Position numbers and translations under genes: made by a program
Assembly: GCA_037974665.1 (NCBI GenBank)
Contig: CM075768.1
Location: forward strand, 12,763,001 to 12,827,000
Origin: Ehretia macrophylla
Taxonomy: Eukaryota; Streptophyta; Magnoliopsida; Boraginales; Ehretiaceae
Direction of reading: 5' to 3'
Length of the DNA stretch: 64,000 nucleotides
Notes under the pieces: generated by a model
What the model was told of the DNA's origin: nothing
Database searches by the model: none
The model's input: only the letters and a program-made list of their open reading frames with translations
In this document: positions 12,100 to 24,147 of the stretch, one piece after another
Layout: every line of letters begins with the position of its first letter
Position numbering within the stretch: the stretch's first letter is position 1

Positions 12100-12885
12100 T
12101 GATATGAACCACGCCAACATGTGACGCGACCCAACACCAAATATGGCAAACAACCCCAAGACCTTTCAGGATTTGATGGAACCGCGACCCTATGCTTAGC
12201 AAAGCTAGAACCTTGGTATAGTTGAAGACGCCACAAACGAGGATGGAAATCTCGTTTGATAAGTCAAAGATGAACGCCACAAGAATAATCTTGATAAGTT
12301 TGAAAAACTTCTTGAGAACTTAAGGAGAATAATCTCTCAAATTTAATATCTAAGTTGTCTTCTTTTTATTTCTTGCAAATCAGCCTTATATAGGTAAAGA
12401 ACAAATAAGTTTCCTAATTAGAAAAGACTCCTAAACCCTAGCTGAAATAGAAAAATATGAATAGTAACTAGGTCAAAAGAAACAAACTTGGAGACCAAGA
12501 AAAGACTCCTATTAACTATTTACATGAATAGTTATGTGAATAGTAACTAAAAAGGAAGCAAACTTGTAGCCCAATAAAAGCTCATTTCTAGTGTGAACAC
12601 CTAATCTTACAGCCCAAGAAAGTCTCTTTCTTAGCGTGAACACCTAAATTCGTCCATAGTGGACCCTAGGAAATAAACTAGAATGCAAATTAAACTTAAA
12701 TAAAAACTATGATAGAATTACAAAGAAATCAAATCTTGACCAAATCTTCAAATCTTCTTGAAACTTCTTGAAGAATCTTGAAGTTCTTGAATCTTGAAAA
12801 TAGAATATTGACTTGAATCTTTGCTGGAAAATTCATCCAAATAAATGGTTCATTGAACTTGGACGCTTAAGGCTAGTTCTCATCA
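12100..12885 (-). repeat. 5' LTR of the nested gag-protease element
   Basis: Matches 8447-9230. The primer binding site adjoins its inner end at 12099 and runs leftwards. The TATA-like box is at about 12386-12394. Confidence 0.92.
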
Positions 12886-13466
12886 AGGGGTTCCTAGCTT
12901 CAGAAGTTGCAAAGCTCCTCTTTACCGGTGTACCAGAACTAGAAGAAGAATCACGGCTCTCATCACCTCCCTCGCACCCATAAGAATGGCCAGACTCATT
13001 CTGAGAATCGAAACCACTGCCACCTCTACCCATTGTTTAAAAAAGAGAGCTAGAGGAAAGGTAAGAAACATACCTAGAAATCGAAGGCTCGAGGGAATCG
13101 GTAAGAGCTTCCTGCAACAGCCTAGAAGGGAAAAATGAGAGGAAACAGAAACCTCGAGAGAAATCCTAGGAGTTGAGAAACAAGAGTTTCAAAGTGATTT
13201 GAAAACTCAAACAAATCCCCTTATTTATAGCCAAAAGAGGTGGGAAATTGAAACAACACCGAGAGACCAAAGGTCATGTCGGTTACAATAAGTGCTACGT
13301 TTCTGGAAAGCTGTATAACTAACGCATTAATCAGAAGGAGACACATAGTAGGGTCACTTAATGACCTATCGGAGCCACGTCACACACTGAGGTCCGAAAA
13401 AATTCACAGGCAAATGATTCCTCAACCATTTTTTACCTAATCAAGAAATCAGGGGGTAGTTGATAA

Positions 13467-15554
13467 TATCACGCCTAAACCCGGTCCCTTCAGTAACCAA
13501 GCCCGATCGCGACGACACACGAATATTATAACGCCTAAAATATGATCATCCAATAAGACACAAGATACACAACACACATCATGCAAGCTCTGCATCATAT
13601 ATATAGACAATATTTCAACATTCTCGTGTGGATTATACTAAACATACATTCATTCACTTGGCAAAAGTTGACAACATCCCTTACAAAGCTAAAGCATTCT
13701 TGATTATAACATACGACAATATAAAAGCCTAGTTAGTTGTGATCACGATCCAACATAACCAACCATATATACAACAAAACAACTAGACTTTAAGTCTGAC
13801 AAGTTTACCAAGTAAACTTCAAAAGTCTTCTAAACATTGAAATTAAACATCTAACAACATTGTTTCTTGACTACTAGAACACATCAAACATATGGCACAT
13901 TCTCGATCTCATTAACAACTTCTTCGTGCACATAATTTACACCGAGCACACCTGTAACATGCATTAAAGAGGTTTAGCTAAACAGGCTCAGCGAGGGAGG
14001 GTAAAAGGAAGTTTTGTAAGCTTTAACCTGAAAACTATTTGAAACACATAAGATACAACATATCACGTTAGTAACCAAGTTATCATATTCGCTTAATAAC
14101 TTTGGAACAACAACTAAATAACACATTGTAAGGATACCGCTTTAGAACACTTGTTGATGCTAACACTTGTAACTCCTTCATGAACTCATTGCATAACACT
14201 TTTCTTGCCCGCTAGTGTACTCCAGATGTACACGAATCTACGACCCAACTCACCATGGCCATCACCGACCACATGAGAGAAGAGACTAGTAAATGGTAGT
14301 CACGCAATTACTGGCAAGCCCTATGCCGCCCAGCACGACACGACACTACCATGACACATTATAGGTTGCAACCCATTGCCTCACATCACATCGTATCAAA
14401 CACATTCAGACATTCGTATCATATAGAGAGATCAATAAAGTAGGTTGTCTCCCAACCACGTCAAGCATTAACAACACATTCATTGGATAACAAAGTAGGT
14501 TATCCAACCGTTAATAACACCTTCAATCATCTACTCATTTTCAACAACCAAAACCCCATTAGAACATGTTCTTAACACATTAACACCAACCTTCAACCAA
14601 CAAATAAGCCATTTCCAATGCCATAACACTAGACAACGCATAACACCTCCAATATTTAGTCATCATTTAACCATTTTTAAATCTCTACAACACATAACCC
14701 TTGCACAAACAATATAGTAACCAACTACAATGCATAATAAACACATTACAATAGCATAACTAGACATAAAACAAGCTAAACAAGCCAAACTCTAAACTTG
14801 CACATTTGCTGAAAGTTTTAGAAATTAATCAAAATTAACCCCAAACTCCACCAAATTCACACCAAAGCTATGAAATCATACCACAAACACATATATATAA
14901 TCATAAACACCAAAGCTAGCTAGAATTCTCAATTTCCAAATATCAAAGTTAGCATATAACACCTATAATGCCATAAACAAGTTCTTTTCCATATATATAG
15001 CTCTCAAATCACTACTTAACATATATTCATCTTCAACTAGCATTTATAACACATATACATAAAATTCCATAAATCAAAGTAAGCAACAAACATGCAAGAC
15101 TTGAAATCACTCACCTAAAATTGTTGAAAAAGGCTAGAAATGGCAAAAACAAGCTATGTAGAGCAAAGATTGAGCAATTTCCACTTTGAATTGTCTTAAA
15201 AATACAAGTTTTCTTCTACAAAATGATCAAAACCCTTGCTTTTATTTTTCCTCCTTTTTCTCCTCTTGGCCGTGAGCTTCTTGCTCTTTCTAGTTTATTC
15301 TTGTGTTTTGTTAAGTGTATAATATGTATATGTGTAGTATATAATGCAAGATAGTCAAATAAAGTCAAATAAGCTAAGTCAAACATAGTCAAATATGGTA
15401 GGCTTTGTAAAATATAACTATGTTTATATGTATAAATATAATTTAAATGCAAATATGATGTATTAAAATAGATAAACACATAATTAGTACATACTACTTT
15501 CAAATAATGTTTAAAGTAAATAAATGCACATGAAAAGTATGCTCGGGTCACACA
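13467..15554 (-). repeat. Solo LTR, related to the LTRs of the 34-44 kb element
   Basis: The - strand reads TGTGTGACCCGAGC at its start (15554) and GGCGTGATA at its end (13467), close to the TGTGACGGCCC start and GGCGTTACA end of the LTRs at 34483-43950. The five bases GATAA occur on both sides (13462-13466 and 15555-15559) as a target duplication. No internal region or second LTR is present, so this is a solo LTR left by recombination between two LTRs. Similarity to the larger LTRs is patchy: it is strong around the stem-loops at 13972-14505 and near the ends, and weak elsewhere. The length of 2.09 kb is about half that of the relatives. Confidence 0.8.
13972..14505 (-). promoter_or_regulatory. 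Stem-loop series inside the solo LTR
   Basis: In sense order on the - strand: arms GGATAAC and GTTATCC around loop CTACTTT (14505-14485); palindrome GGTTGCAACC (14373-14364); a 60-base hairpin with arms ATGGTAGT and ACTACCAT around GGCGGCATAGGGCTTGCC (14352-14293); arms GTGTAC and GTACAC around loop ATCTGGA (14233-14215); then CCTCCCTCGCTGAG (14000-13987) and palindrome GTTTAGCTAAAC (13983-13972). The same series is in the LTRs at 37802 and 42978. Its role is not known; an RNA-level signal is inferred. Confidence 0.6.
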
Positions 15555-15984
15555 GATAAGGATAAAATTACCGACCTCATCTAAAGGACTCTTATACCCT
15601 TGAGGTGTTCTCCAATACGAGGGCAAGACAAGTCTTCCATGGAAGACCTGATCTCCACACCCCGATGACATCCCAAGTCAGACCTCCCGATGACATCACA
15701 AGTCCTATCTCATGATGACATCCCAAATCTTAACAGAATACTAACACACCCCGTAAAATCTGGAGGTGTCAGACTCTCTCTCATCCAGAGGGTATAAATG
15801 CGCCCAAACATTCTCTAGGGGAGATAACTAATTCTTCTATTGAAATTATCTACACTCTTTCTCTTCAAGCACCCAACTAACTTAAGTTTCGGAGTGCTAA
15901 TGCAGGGCACGCCCCTGCGATTCTTTTCCTATTTTTCAAGCTCTCAAGAAGTCAGATTCAATCAACTTTCCTAATTTAGCCACA

Positions 15985-16400
15985 TCCAAAATCGTACCTT
16001 AACAATATCCATGATCAGATGACATATGTTCTTGAATGTACGTTAGTATTAATATCATGCTTGATTTCCTTTTACATTGGTTACAAGGAAAAGTTGATAC
16101 ACAGAACCTGAAATGAGTTAAAAAAATAATTCATGGTGTTTAGTCATGTAATCTAATTAAGATTTTGCTTCTACATAGATACTATTGTGTGCAGACATAA
16201 AATAGAAAGTGGGCTTTATGTGTGTGGGGTTCACTTTTTGTATTAGAGGGTAGTATATGTACAGAAGCCTAACTCATCTAATTAACATCGTAGCTTTTAT
16301 TTAGTCTGTTACGCAAGAGCTATTTTCTTGTAGTGAACTTGATGGAAAATGTGAAGTCATAATACTGCCCTGTCCAAGTAAGGTTAAGATAGATATAAGA
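15985..16400. other. Intergenic flank, nothing recognised
   Basis: No open frame of interest, repeat or motif is visible between the Tat-type element and the foldback element. Confidence 0.5.
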
Positions 16401-16764
16401 GAAGTGCACTAGACCCCCTGTCATTTGCCAAAAGTGCATAATATTTCCAATGGTTCAAAAACCCTCTAAACACTACCCAGTGGTTTGAAGAAAGTGCACA
16501 ACACCCCTTTACCTTCAAAAGATTCGTTATATTTAACGAAGCGTGTACTTCATGCTCACAAAATGCAAATTTTCAATTTTTTCACTTAAATAAAATATTT
16601 CTTGGCAAAAATGCACTTAACTCAAAACATTTGTTTTTTTCTTTCTTCTCTTCTATCTCTGTTCCACCAAAAACAAAAACAAAAATTGAACCCCAGCAAT
16701 CATCGTCCCTAACAGCACCCACCCCCTCTTCCTTACCTCATCCCACCCTACACTACAAACCACC

Positions 16765-16797
<33 letters not shown>

Positions 16798-17206
16798 CCA
16801 CTATCCTAGCCACCCCACCCTATTAGCCCTCCCACCCTACTCCTGTCGGTACACCCCACCCCTGTTTGCGCACCCCACCCTACCCCTCATCCTATCAACC
16901 CACCTCCTACCTCGTCAAACCCAACCCCACCCTAGCCCACCCCTATATATATGTTTTATTTTTGTTTTTTTGGTCTTATATATATATATACATATGAACA
17001 AAAAAGAAAAGGAAAAAAAAAAGAATTAAGGGCATTTATGTCTTTTTTCCAATTTCTGTTAATTATTTTGACCAAAAAAAGTACGGAGGGGGCACGTGTG
17101 TGTTTGTTTTGAAAATCACATGGTAGTGTTTAGGGGGTTTTTTGAACCATAGAAGGATATTGTGCACTTCTTGTAAAAGATAGGGGGATCCGATGCACTT
17201 CACCCT
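16401..17206. mobile_element. Foldback / long-TIR MITE with C-rich core
   Basis: The left 125 bases (from GAAGTGCACTAGACCCCC) are an imperfect inverted copy of the right 125 bases (ending at GGGGGATCCGATGCACTTC). Shared blocks include GTGCAYAATAT, TGGTTCAAAAA and CCCTCTAAACACTACC and their complements. The core holds a C-rich stretch (16660-16960) with (CCCTCA)n at 16761-16800. An apparent ORF across it is only proline/leucine-rich low complexity. No target duplication was fixed, so the exact ends may be off by some bases. Confidence 0.65.
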
Positions 17207-17476
17207 AAATATAATATGAGTTAGATAGAGAATTTTAGACAAAATTCTGTATTTACATAATACTTCATAAGTATCATATAATTATGATCAGCCTCGTTTA
17301 ATGAGTAAAACTTAATTAGATTTGACTTCATCTATTTAAGAAAAAATTGCGTAAACTAGATATGCATTTTGCACAAGGAAATAGTGTAGTTAAAGGGCAT
17401 GGAATTGACATATGGCTTCGCTCTCAATAAACGTGAGTCACCGTTGTCAAATATCGTGGGTTCAGCTACTTTATAA

Positions 17477-17879
17477 GGCTCTGTTTGGTTTAGACGTTTT
17501 TTGACATTTAAAAGTATTTTTCGTGAGTTTAAAAGTTGAGGCTAACCTGTTTAGCTCAATTCTAAAAGTGATTTGGGTGAAAGCTGAAAAACAAGAACCT
17601 TCTAATTGGAGCTTTTGAAAATATATAAGTTTTATCGAAACTGTTTTTAAATAATGTGGGAAGTTATTTTCTTTTTCTTTCCCAAATTTACCCTTTCATG
17701 TTTTTTAAAATCCAATATTGCCCATAAATTTTCTAAATGCTCAACATTGTTCAATATAGGTCAAACAGTCAACAACTTTTATTCAACAACACTTCTAACC
17801 AAAGCTCAACTGCTCTTTTTTTTGTCAGAAAGTTATACTGCTCAAAAGGTAAAATGTCACGACTAAATTACATAGAGCC
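17477..17879 (+). mobile_element. Tourist-like (PIF/Harbinger-type) MITE, copy 1
   Basis: The ends are GGCTCTGTTTGG and ACATAGAGCC, giving inverted termini GGCTCTRT, and the 3-bp target duplication TAA lies on both sides (17474-17476 and 17880-17882). A TWA/TAA duplication and GGCTCTG-type ends are typical of Tourist-like elements. Related copies lie at 46677-47040 and 53973-54363 in the opposite orientation. Confidence 0.75.
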
Positions 17880-18016
17880 TAAACAGGTCTTATCGATCAT
17901 CATAACCTCGTTTTATATAAGGAAAACTCTTCAAAAAATAAGTCTGAACTTTCAGTCACAGAACATGGGAGGCCCACGCTTGTGGGGGGCACACACCTTT
18001 TTAAAAAGTTTTCCTT

Positions 18017-18023
18017 TATATAA
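18017..18023 (+). promoter_or_regulatory. TATA box of the laccase gene
   Basis: TATATAA within TTTATATAAACC is 67 bases before the laccase ATG at 18090. This leaves room for a leader of about 35-40 bases. The distance and context fit a plant core promoter. Confidence 0.6.
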
Positions 18024-18089
18024 ACCAATTGGTTACTTCAGCTTCCTCAGCCACTTACTTCTTCCTCCCTTGGTATCTTACATTGGAAC

Positions 18090-21000
18090 ATGGCCCGTCC
18101 TTTGCTCTTGCTTGCATGTGCTTTAGTTCTTCTCTCTGTCAAATGTGCTTCAGCCCGAGTCATAGAGCACACATTTCACGTAAGCTAAAAAGAAAAATTT
18201 TCATTATTTAATTCATTTCATTTACGCTATTGTCTTCTCTGATGATCTTCCAATCTTTGATTAAAGGGACTAGGATCTTTCTTTTAGTTCCAAATATTAC
18301 AGAAGAGAAAATATGCAAGAAATAGAGATTACAAAAACAAAAAGATCAACACACGTTTAAAGCGCCTACGTTCTCCACTCCAGACGTTAACTAAGGATCA
18401 ATAGCACTACTTCACAACTGAGTATATATAATAACGTTGAAAAATCGTAAAACTTTGTATTTTTGTTGCTGTAGGTGGAAGGTGTTGCTCTTCAGCGGCT
18501 ATGCAAGAAGATAGTTGTTACTGCAGTAAACGGAAGCGTTCCTGGTCCAACCATCTACGCAAGGGAGGGTGATACCCTTGTTGTTCATGTTCTTAACAAG
18601 TCCCCATATAACATTACTATTCATTGGTAAGTACAAAAATGAAAATCATAGGTTGCACATTGTTTTACTACTCATTCTCTTCTCTTTTACATGCACCGCG
18701 TGAGCTTAACGACGCAAATTTAACAGAAATAAGGTAATGGACTAACAGTGTTCCTATAGTAAAATGTTTGGGACTAAAGTGTCCTATTTAAAACGTTTGA
18801 GACCAAAATGTCAAAATAAGCAAACGTTAAGGATTATTTGAACCAATTTCTCTAAACTATTTTATTTGTATAACATTTTCTATAATAAGTTATCTTGGAG
18901 TCTCGAATTGCATTGTATGATGCATGACAACATATTGAAATTCTTTTTTTTCTCTTTTCCTTGAAGAAAATCTCCCATTCGACAGTATCTCACACATAGT
19001 GGACAGTGAATTGCAAGATTGTAAATTTTTCTCTTCTTTTTAAAATATATTTTTACATAGTAAAAAAACTGGCCCCAGTAACAAATAGGCTATTTCATTA
19101 TAATAATCTCACTGAACGCTTTGGTCTGTTCAATTCCAAGTGGATTTCTCAATATCTCATTAAACTAAAGTTACATTGGCATGTAACAACATCTCTATTG
19201 TTATGCAGGCACGGGATAACTCAATATTTAAGTTGTTGGGCAGATGGAACTGAATATATAAGTCAGTGTCCAATACGTCCCAAAAAGAAATACACTCATA
19301 GATTTAATATTACCAGACAAGAAGGAACCTTTTGGTGGCATGCGCATTCAGGATTTCAACGAATAACAGTATATGGAGCTATTATCATTTACCCAAGGGC
19401 CGGTCGTTCTTACCCTTTTCCAAAGCCATACAAGGAAGTCCCGATCCTCCTAGGTATTACTTTTTCTGTATTCTTTTAGTCAAAAGTCTTTCACAAAACA
19501 TGCGAATCTTGCTTAGCCAAAATAAGAAAATGCAAATCTTAATCACGCTTGAAAGATTATTGAATGGTTAGGCTGATATATAGGCTTATATACTACGAGC
19601 ATAAAGGGAGGAGAATGAGAGTTAATCCTTGGATCTCTTGGGAGAAAGATTAAAATTTTTATCCGTTGAACTTTTCAATCATTATCGATATAATGGTAGC
19701 TCCAGAAGCTTGGAAAGACGCTTTTACTTGCTCGCGATATTCGAGTTATTCTTTGTGGATCCAACCTTGCCTTGTAAGCTATCCCCTGTTTTCAGTTTGA
19801 ATTTGGGCACTCCACCTCATCTTTTCTTAATTTTCTGCCACCTGAAACCCCCACTTTCGATCCCATGACCTAACCCTCCAGCCCAACCACCTAACCTCTC
19901 CAACCTCCCGCCACCCCAACCTTTGGCCCATCCCCGATGACACCCTCCCTCTAAGTATCGTAGACTAGAAACCAACTCTTCTTCCCAGACCTAAACCCAT
20001 GCCACCCACTTTATCACCCGATTCACCCCCATGAAAGCCCCCGCCTAGCCCACCCCCACCCACACCCACACCCACACCCACCCACACCCACACCCAAATT
20101 CCCCTCATCCTAAAGAACCCAACTAACATCGCAAGCCTTCACTACCCCATGCCACGCACCATTGTGACCCCCACATTTTAGAGACTATGTTTGGAGTTCC
20201 CATGCATGTTTCTTTGTGTGTGCATGTGTGTGTACTTGGTGTGTGCATGTGGCATGTGGACGTATGCGTGCGTGTGTGTGTGCATGTGTGATTGTTTTGG
20301 TGGTGGTATGTGTGTATTGATAGAGATGAAGGTGAAGACGGGGCAAGAAGAAAAGATGATTTAGATTTGCTTTGTTAAAAATGATAGAAGTATTAAATTG
20401 AATTTTGTTTTTGAAAAACTAAGAATTGAAGTCTCTGAAAACAATAAGGACATATTCAAACCCTTTATTATTTATCCAACTTTACTCTATAATACTGTGA
20501 ATAACCATTAATTAAATTCAACATTATTTTTAATGGAAGAGATTAATTTGACTAATTTTGACAAAACTGAGAACTACTTAATTTGTACTTTTTGAAACAT
20601 TACAAATTAAATTAAAAAATGACAACAATAGGAACTATATATTTACGGAATTAATCAAGGGAAGAGTAATTAAGCATAAGGAACTCTAGGAATTACAATA
20701 TTTGACTCTTCAGTTCATGAAGGTACGATTAAAAAAGATTGGGAAGGACGTAAATAAATTTTAAAAAAAATTCCATTATTTTGTGATTGTAGGAGAGTGG
20801 TACGATCAAAATATTGTCGAACTCGAGGAACAATTGGCAGTCACTGGTTTTGGACCTAATGCCTCTGATGCTTTCACCATCAATGGTTGGCCGGGAGATT
20901 TCTATACATGCTCTTCACAACGTAAGTATCGTGCACATCTTGTGATGCTTTTCATTTTTATTACCTTTTTACTGTATGATCAACTCTTGGGAGGAATGCT

Positions 21001-24000
21001 TCTGGTCTAATATTCACCATAAATGAAGTTGTAGTAGAGGGTTTTTTCATGGTGTATTTCACTTTAGACCCATCCATTAATTAAGCGATTTCACTTGTTC
21101 AAAAATAAGTTAGTTTTAATTGTTGACTTTACATGTACCAACCAAGTGTACAAATTCTAAAATAAGATAAACAAATTAAATCAAGTTAGAGACTCACCGA
21201 ATTTATGTGGAAAACATTCTACTGATGAAGCTAAGCCGGAGGTATTGTAGAAAAAAGTCTATTAGATCAAAGTAACAAGAAAAATCTATCCTGAATCAAT
21301 GGCCAAAAAGAAAAACAAATAATGAGCGAAAGTGAAGTGAATGTATTGGCTATTTCTGTTCTTTTTTCATATGATTCTGATTGGACCTCGTCAAACTCAG
21401 CCTTGCTAGAAACACCCCCTCTCTCTCCCTCCCTCCCTTTCTCTCTCTCTCTATGTATATCAACGAGGGAGCTCTCTCACTCTCATTATCTCTATGATAG
21501 GACAATATGTGAAGTAATTCTCTCAAATCCTAAAAGCATGGTTTAGATAGAGAAAAAGGGTAAACATGAGAAAATATTTCAATCAATCTGAACTGATGTC
21601 AACATTTTACAAATGGGTAATTTATTGAAATGGTCCTAGATCTTTACTTTTTTTGATATTTAAGTTATATATCTTTCATTTCAGACAAAATAGTCGTTCA
21701 TGTTTCATTTTTGTGACAATCATTAATCCTTAGAGCAAAATCTATCGAAAAAATATCGTTAGTAAGCACGTGGATGGCACATAGTCACAAAATTCACAAA
21801 TCTTTAGGGGTAAAATTATCACACGATAAAAGATAAGTATCCTAAAATTTATGCATTTTGCGTCTATGTATCATTCACGTGCTCACTAACGTTATTTTTT
21901 GATAAATTTTGCTCCAAAGACTAATAGTTGTCAACAAAATAAGAGATGAATGACTATTTTGTCCAAAATAAAAGATAAATGACTTAAATGTCAAAAAAAA
22001 CAAAAATTTAGAACCATTTCGATAAATTAATTTATCTAGTATTGACCGTAGATAAGGATACATATTTTATAGTTGAGACTAACTTGATATTACTCCGATG
22101 TTGGCATGTGTGTGTCCTAATACCAAAACTTGTACGTGCACACTTGTAAGAACTTTAGGTATCTGAGGATCACTCACTAGCTCCCTCTGATATTTTCAAG
22201 GATTTGGAAAAAACTTTGCTCACAACCTAATAGCAAGGGCAATATCTGACGTCTAAGCTCATAGCATCAGATGCATTACACTTGCAGACTAGTAGAAAAA
22301 GTTGCTATCTTGTTTCGTGCTTTTCGGTTGTAAGAGAATAGGACTCTTCGTGTCAACCTTTAAACCACCCCTTTAACCAATCACGTGAGTAACAATCAAA
22401 AAGAAAATATCACATTTCCTCTCTATTGTTTCTCAAAAGATTTGATTTCATCTCTATTAGTTTCAATTTTCATTTCTATTGTTTTTCGAAAGTTTCAAAT
22501 TCGTTCCTATTATTCAAAATTAGTTAATTTAGTCTCTATTATTTTCTAAAAAATTCAAATTCATCCGTATTGTTTCTCAAAAAACTTTAATTTAATCTTG
22601 AATAATAGGGACGAATTTAAAACTTTAAAAAAATAATAGAGATGAAATTGAAACTTTTAAGAGAAAAATAGGGATAAAATTGAAACTTTTGAAAAATAAT
22701 AAGGATGAAATTAAGACACTTTAAACAATAGGAACAAAATTGGAACTTTTAAGGAAACAATAGGGATACAATGAGATACTTTAAGCAATAGGGAAAATTG
22801 AAATTTTTTGAAAATAATAGGGGCTAAATGTGCAATTTTGCCAATGAAAAACTTCTTGGAAATACAATCACGAATTATCTTCATGCAGAAGATTTGTTAG
22901 GCTGGTGAAACTTTTGATAAATGAGACTTAAATCTCACAATTTTTGAAATATAAGAATAAGACCCTTTTCGGTTAACTTTTTCATAAAAAAAATAGGGGT
23001 AGTATTGTCACTAACATAGTAAAAATTAAAACAAAATAAAAGAGACCATTGTTGCATAATTTTGACTTTAAACCCCTTGCATATTTAATAAAAATAAAAT
23101 GTAGATCTTACCCTTTAATTAATACGTGAGAGAGGTCCCTTTTATTCAAGATTCTCTAATTAGTAGTTCTTGATTAATTTATTGGCTGCTTATTTTTATG
23201 GAAATTAAAATTAAAAATTTTAAATTTTCATTGAAATAGTTATCAATTCACCGTAATTCATCGTTATCAACATTGTTATTAAGTAATTGGTAACGTAAAA
23301 TGCATACAATAATGCAAAAGAAAAAAGAATTTCTAAGAAATTCACCTTTTTCTTCTGAAAGCAACACGAGTCACTAACTCTATTTAATATATTTTTAAAA
23401 AAAATATTTGCTTGGATGTTTTCTTTGTTTATGCATTATTTTGCGTACTTTGTATGATCAGATATTCAATGATGTTGTTGATACTAGGTTTGAGTATGGA
23501 CATTTATTTTTTATGATAAAGTTGAAAAGCTAATGTGAGTACAAGAAACAATTATTGTAGATCAATTGGTGTTGGTTGCACGCTAAGTTTTTGTCATCGA
23601 ATGTACCGAAAGAAGAAAGAAAAAGATTAGGGTAAAGAAAAGTGAAAAATAAAAACGAATTAAAGTAAGAAGGAGATACATATATACTTGATGAGTCACA
23701 TGCATTTTTAACACAAGAATTCACATTTTTTCTCTTGTTTCTAATGAAAAAAAGTGACAAATTATTAATACAAAAGTAGATATTGGTACACGGGAATAAA
23801 TTTGAAAAGGAAGGGAATGAGCTAAGGAATGAAATGAAATTAAGAATGGGAATGACATGTTTGGTATGATTTAAAAATGAATGTCTTGATTGCAAACTCA
23901 TGTTTGGTAGTTAGTATATAATAGTAGTAATAGGAATGACTTGTACAATATGATAGGATTATCGTTTTATAATTATGGTATTAAAATTAAGAATAAAAAT

Positions 24001-24102
24001 GAACCTAAACATAAACAACAAAAACATAATAAACATAATAAATAGTAACAATAATAATGATGATAATTATTATTATTAAAGATAATAATAATAATAATAA
24101 TA

Positions 24103-24147
<45 letters not shown>

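Larger units (their letters stand above)
8447..12885 (-). mobile_element. Non-autonomous Ty3/gypsy element (gag-protease only), nested
   Basis: Two LTRs of 784 and 786 bases (8447-9230 and 12100-12885) bound the element, and the five bases AGGGG at 8442-8446 and 12886-12890 are its target duplication. Read on the - strand, LTR ends are TGATGAGAAC and TTCATATCA (or TTCGTATCA). Directly inside the 5' LTR lies TTGGTAATCAGAGCTTAG, the initiator-Met tRNA primer site with one extra base. A purine tract, GAGGGAGGGAA, precedes the 3' LTR. Only gag and protease are inside: the protease frame runs into the first residues of the reverse transcriptase and then straight to the polypurine tract, so RT, RNase H and integrase are deleted. 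It splits the antisense ORF of the older Tat element. Confidence 0.92.
6315..13033 (-). pseudogene. Antisense extra ORF of the Tat element, split by a nested retrotransposon
   Basis: Reading the - strand, an ATG at 13033 opens a serine-rich N-terminus (to 12891). The frame is cut by the element 8447-12885 and resumes at 8446 in the same frame once one AGGGG copy is discounted. At 8144-7797 the text (PLHPFIRAIL, IIPNSWRMM, GWYYFTARVG, WHSSNKG) resembles the 'putative gypsy type transposon' domain found in extra ORFs of Tat elements. Two small introns are inferred: 7482-7418 and 6982-6897, both GT-AG, joining open exons. The C-terminal part (6896-6315) is a charged coiled-coil-like region ending at TAG 6315. 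Frameshifts and stops also occur (near 8182, 7790 and 6430). Its function in Tat elements is unknown. Confidence 0.72.
61..15984 (+). mobile_element. Tat-lineage Ty3/gypsy LTR retrotransposon, decayed, with two nested insertions
   Basis: The element is delimited by two related LTRs (61-492, and 13461-15984 interrupted). Between them on the + strand lie gag, protease, reverse transcriptase, a first RNase H, a second RNase H and integrase, in the Ty3/gypsy order. A second RNase H domain and an antisense extra ORF between pol and the 3' LTR are known traits of the Tat lineage, and both are seen here. All coding parts carry stops or frameshifts, so it is not autonomous now. Without its two nested insertions (8447-12885 and 13467-15554) it would be about 9.4 kb. 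A purine-rich tract, AATCAGGGGG, at about 13447-13456 sits just before the 3' LTR. The primer binding site could not be identified with confidence. Confidence 0.88.
13461..15984 (+). repeat. 3' LTR of the Tat-type element, interrupted by a solo LTR
   Basis: The LTR begins with TGATAA at 13461-13466, is interrupted until 15554, and continues from the GATAA copy at 15555-15559 to TTAGCCACA at 15984. Without the insertion it is about 431 bases, in line with the 432 of the 5' copy. A TATA-like TATAAAT is at about 15793-15799. Confidence 0.8.

Noticed and set aside
16631..17029. 132-codon ORF rich in Pro, Leu and Thr
   Set aside because: Generated by the C-rich microsatellite core of a foldback element.
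18029..18211. ORF overlapping the laccase start
   Set aside because: Different frame from the ATG at 18090, which alone gives a signal peptide and a correct splice to exon 2.
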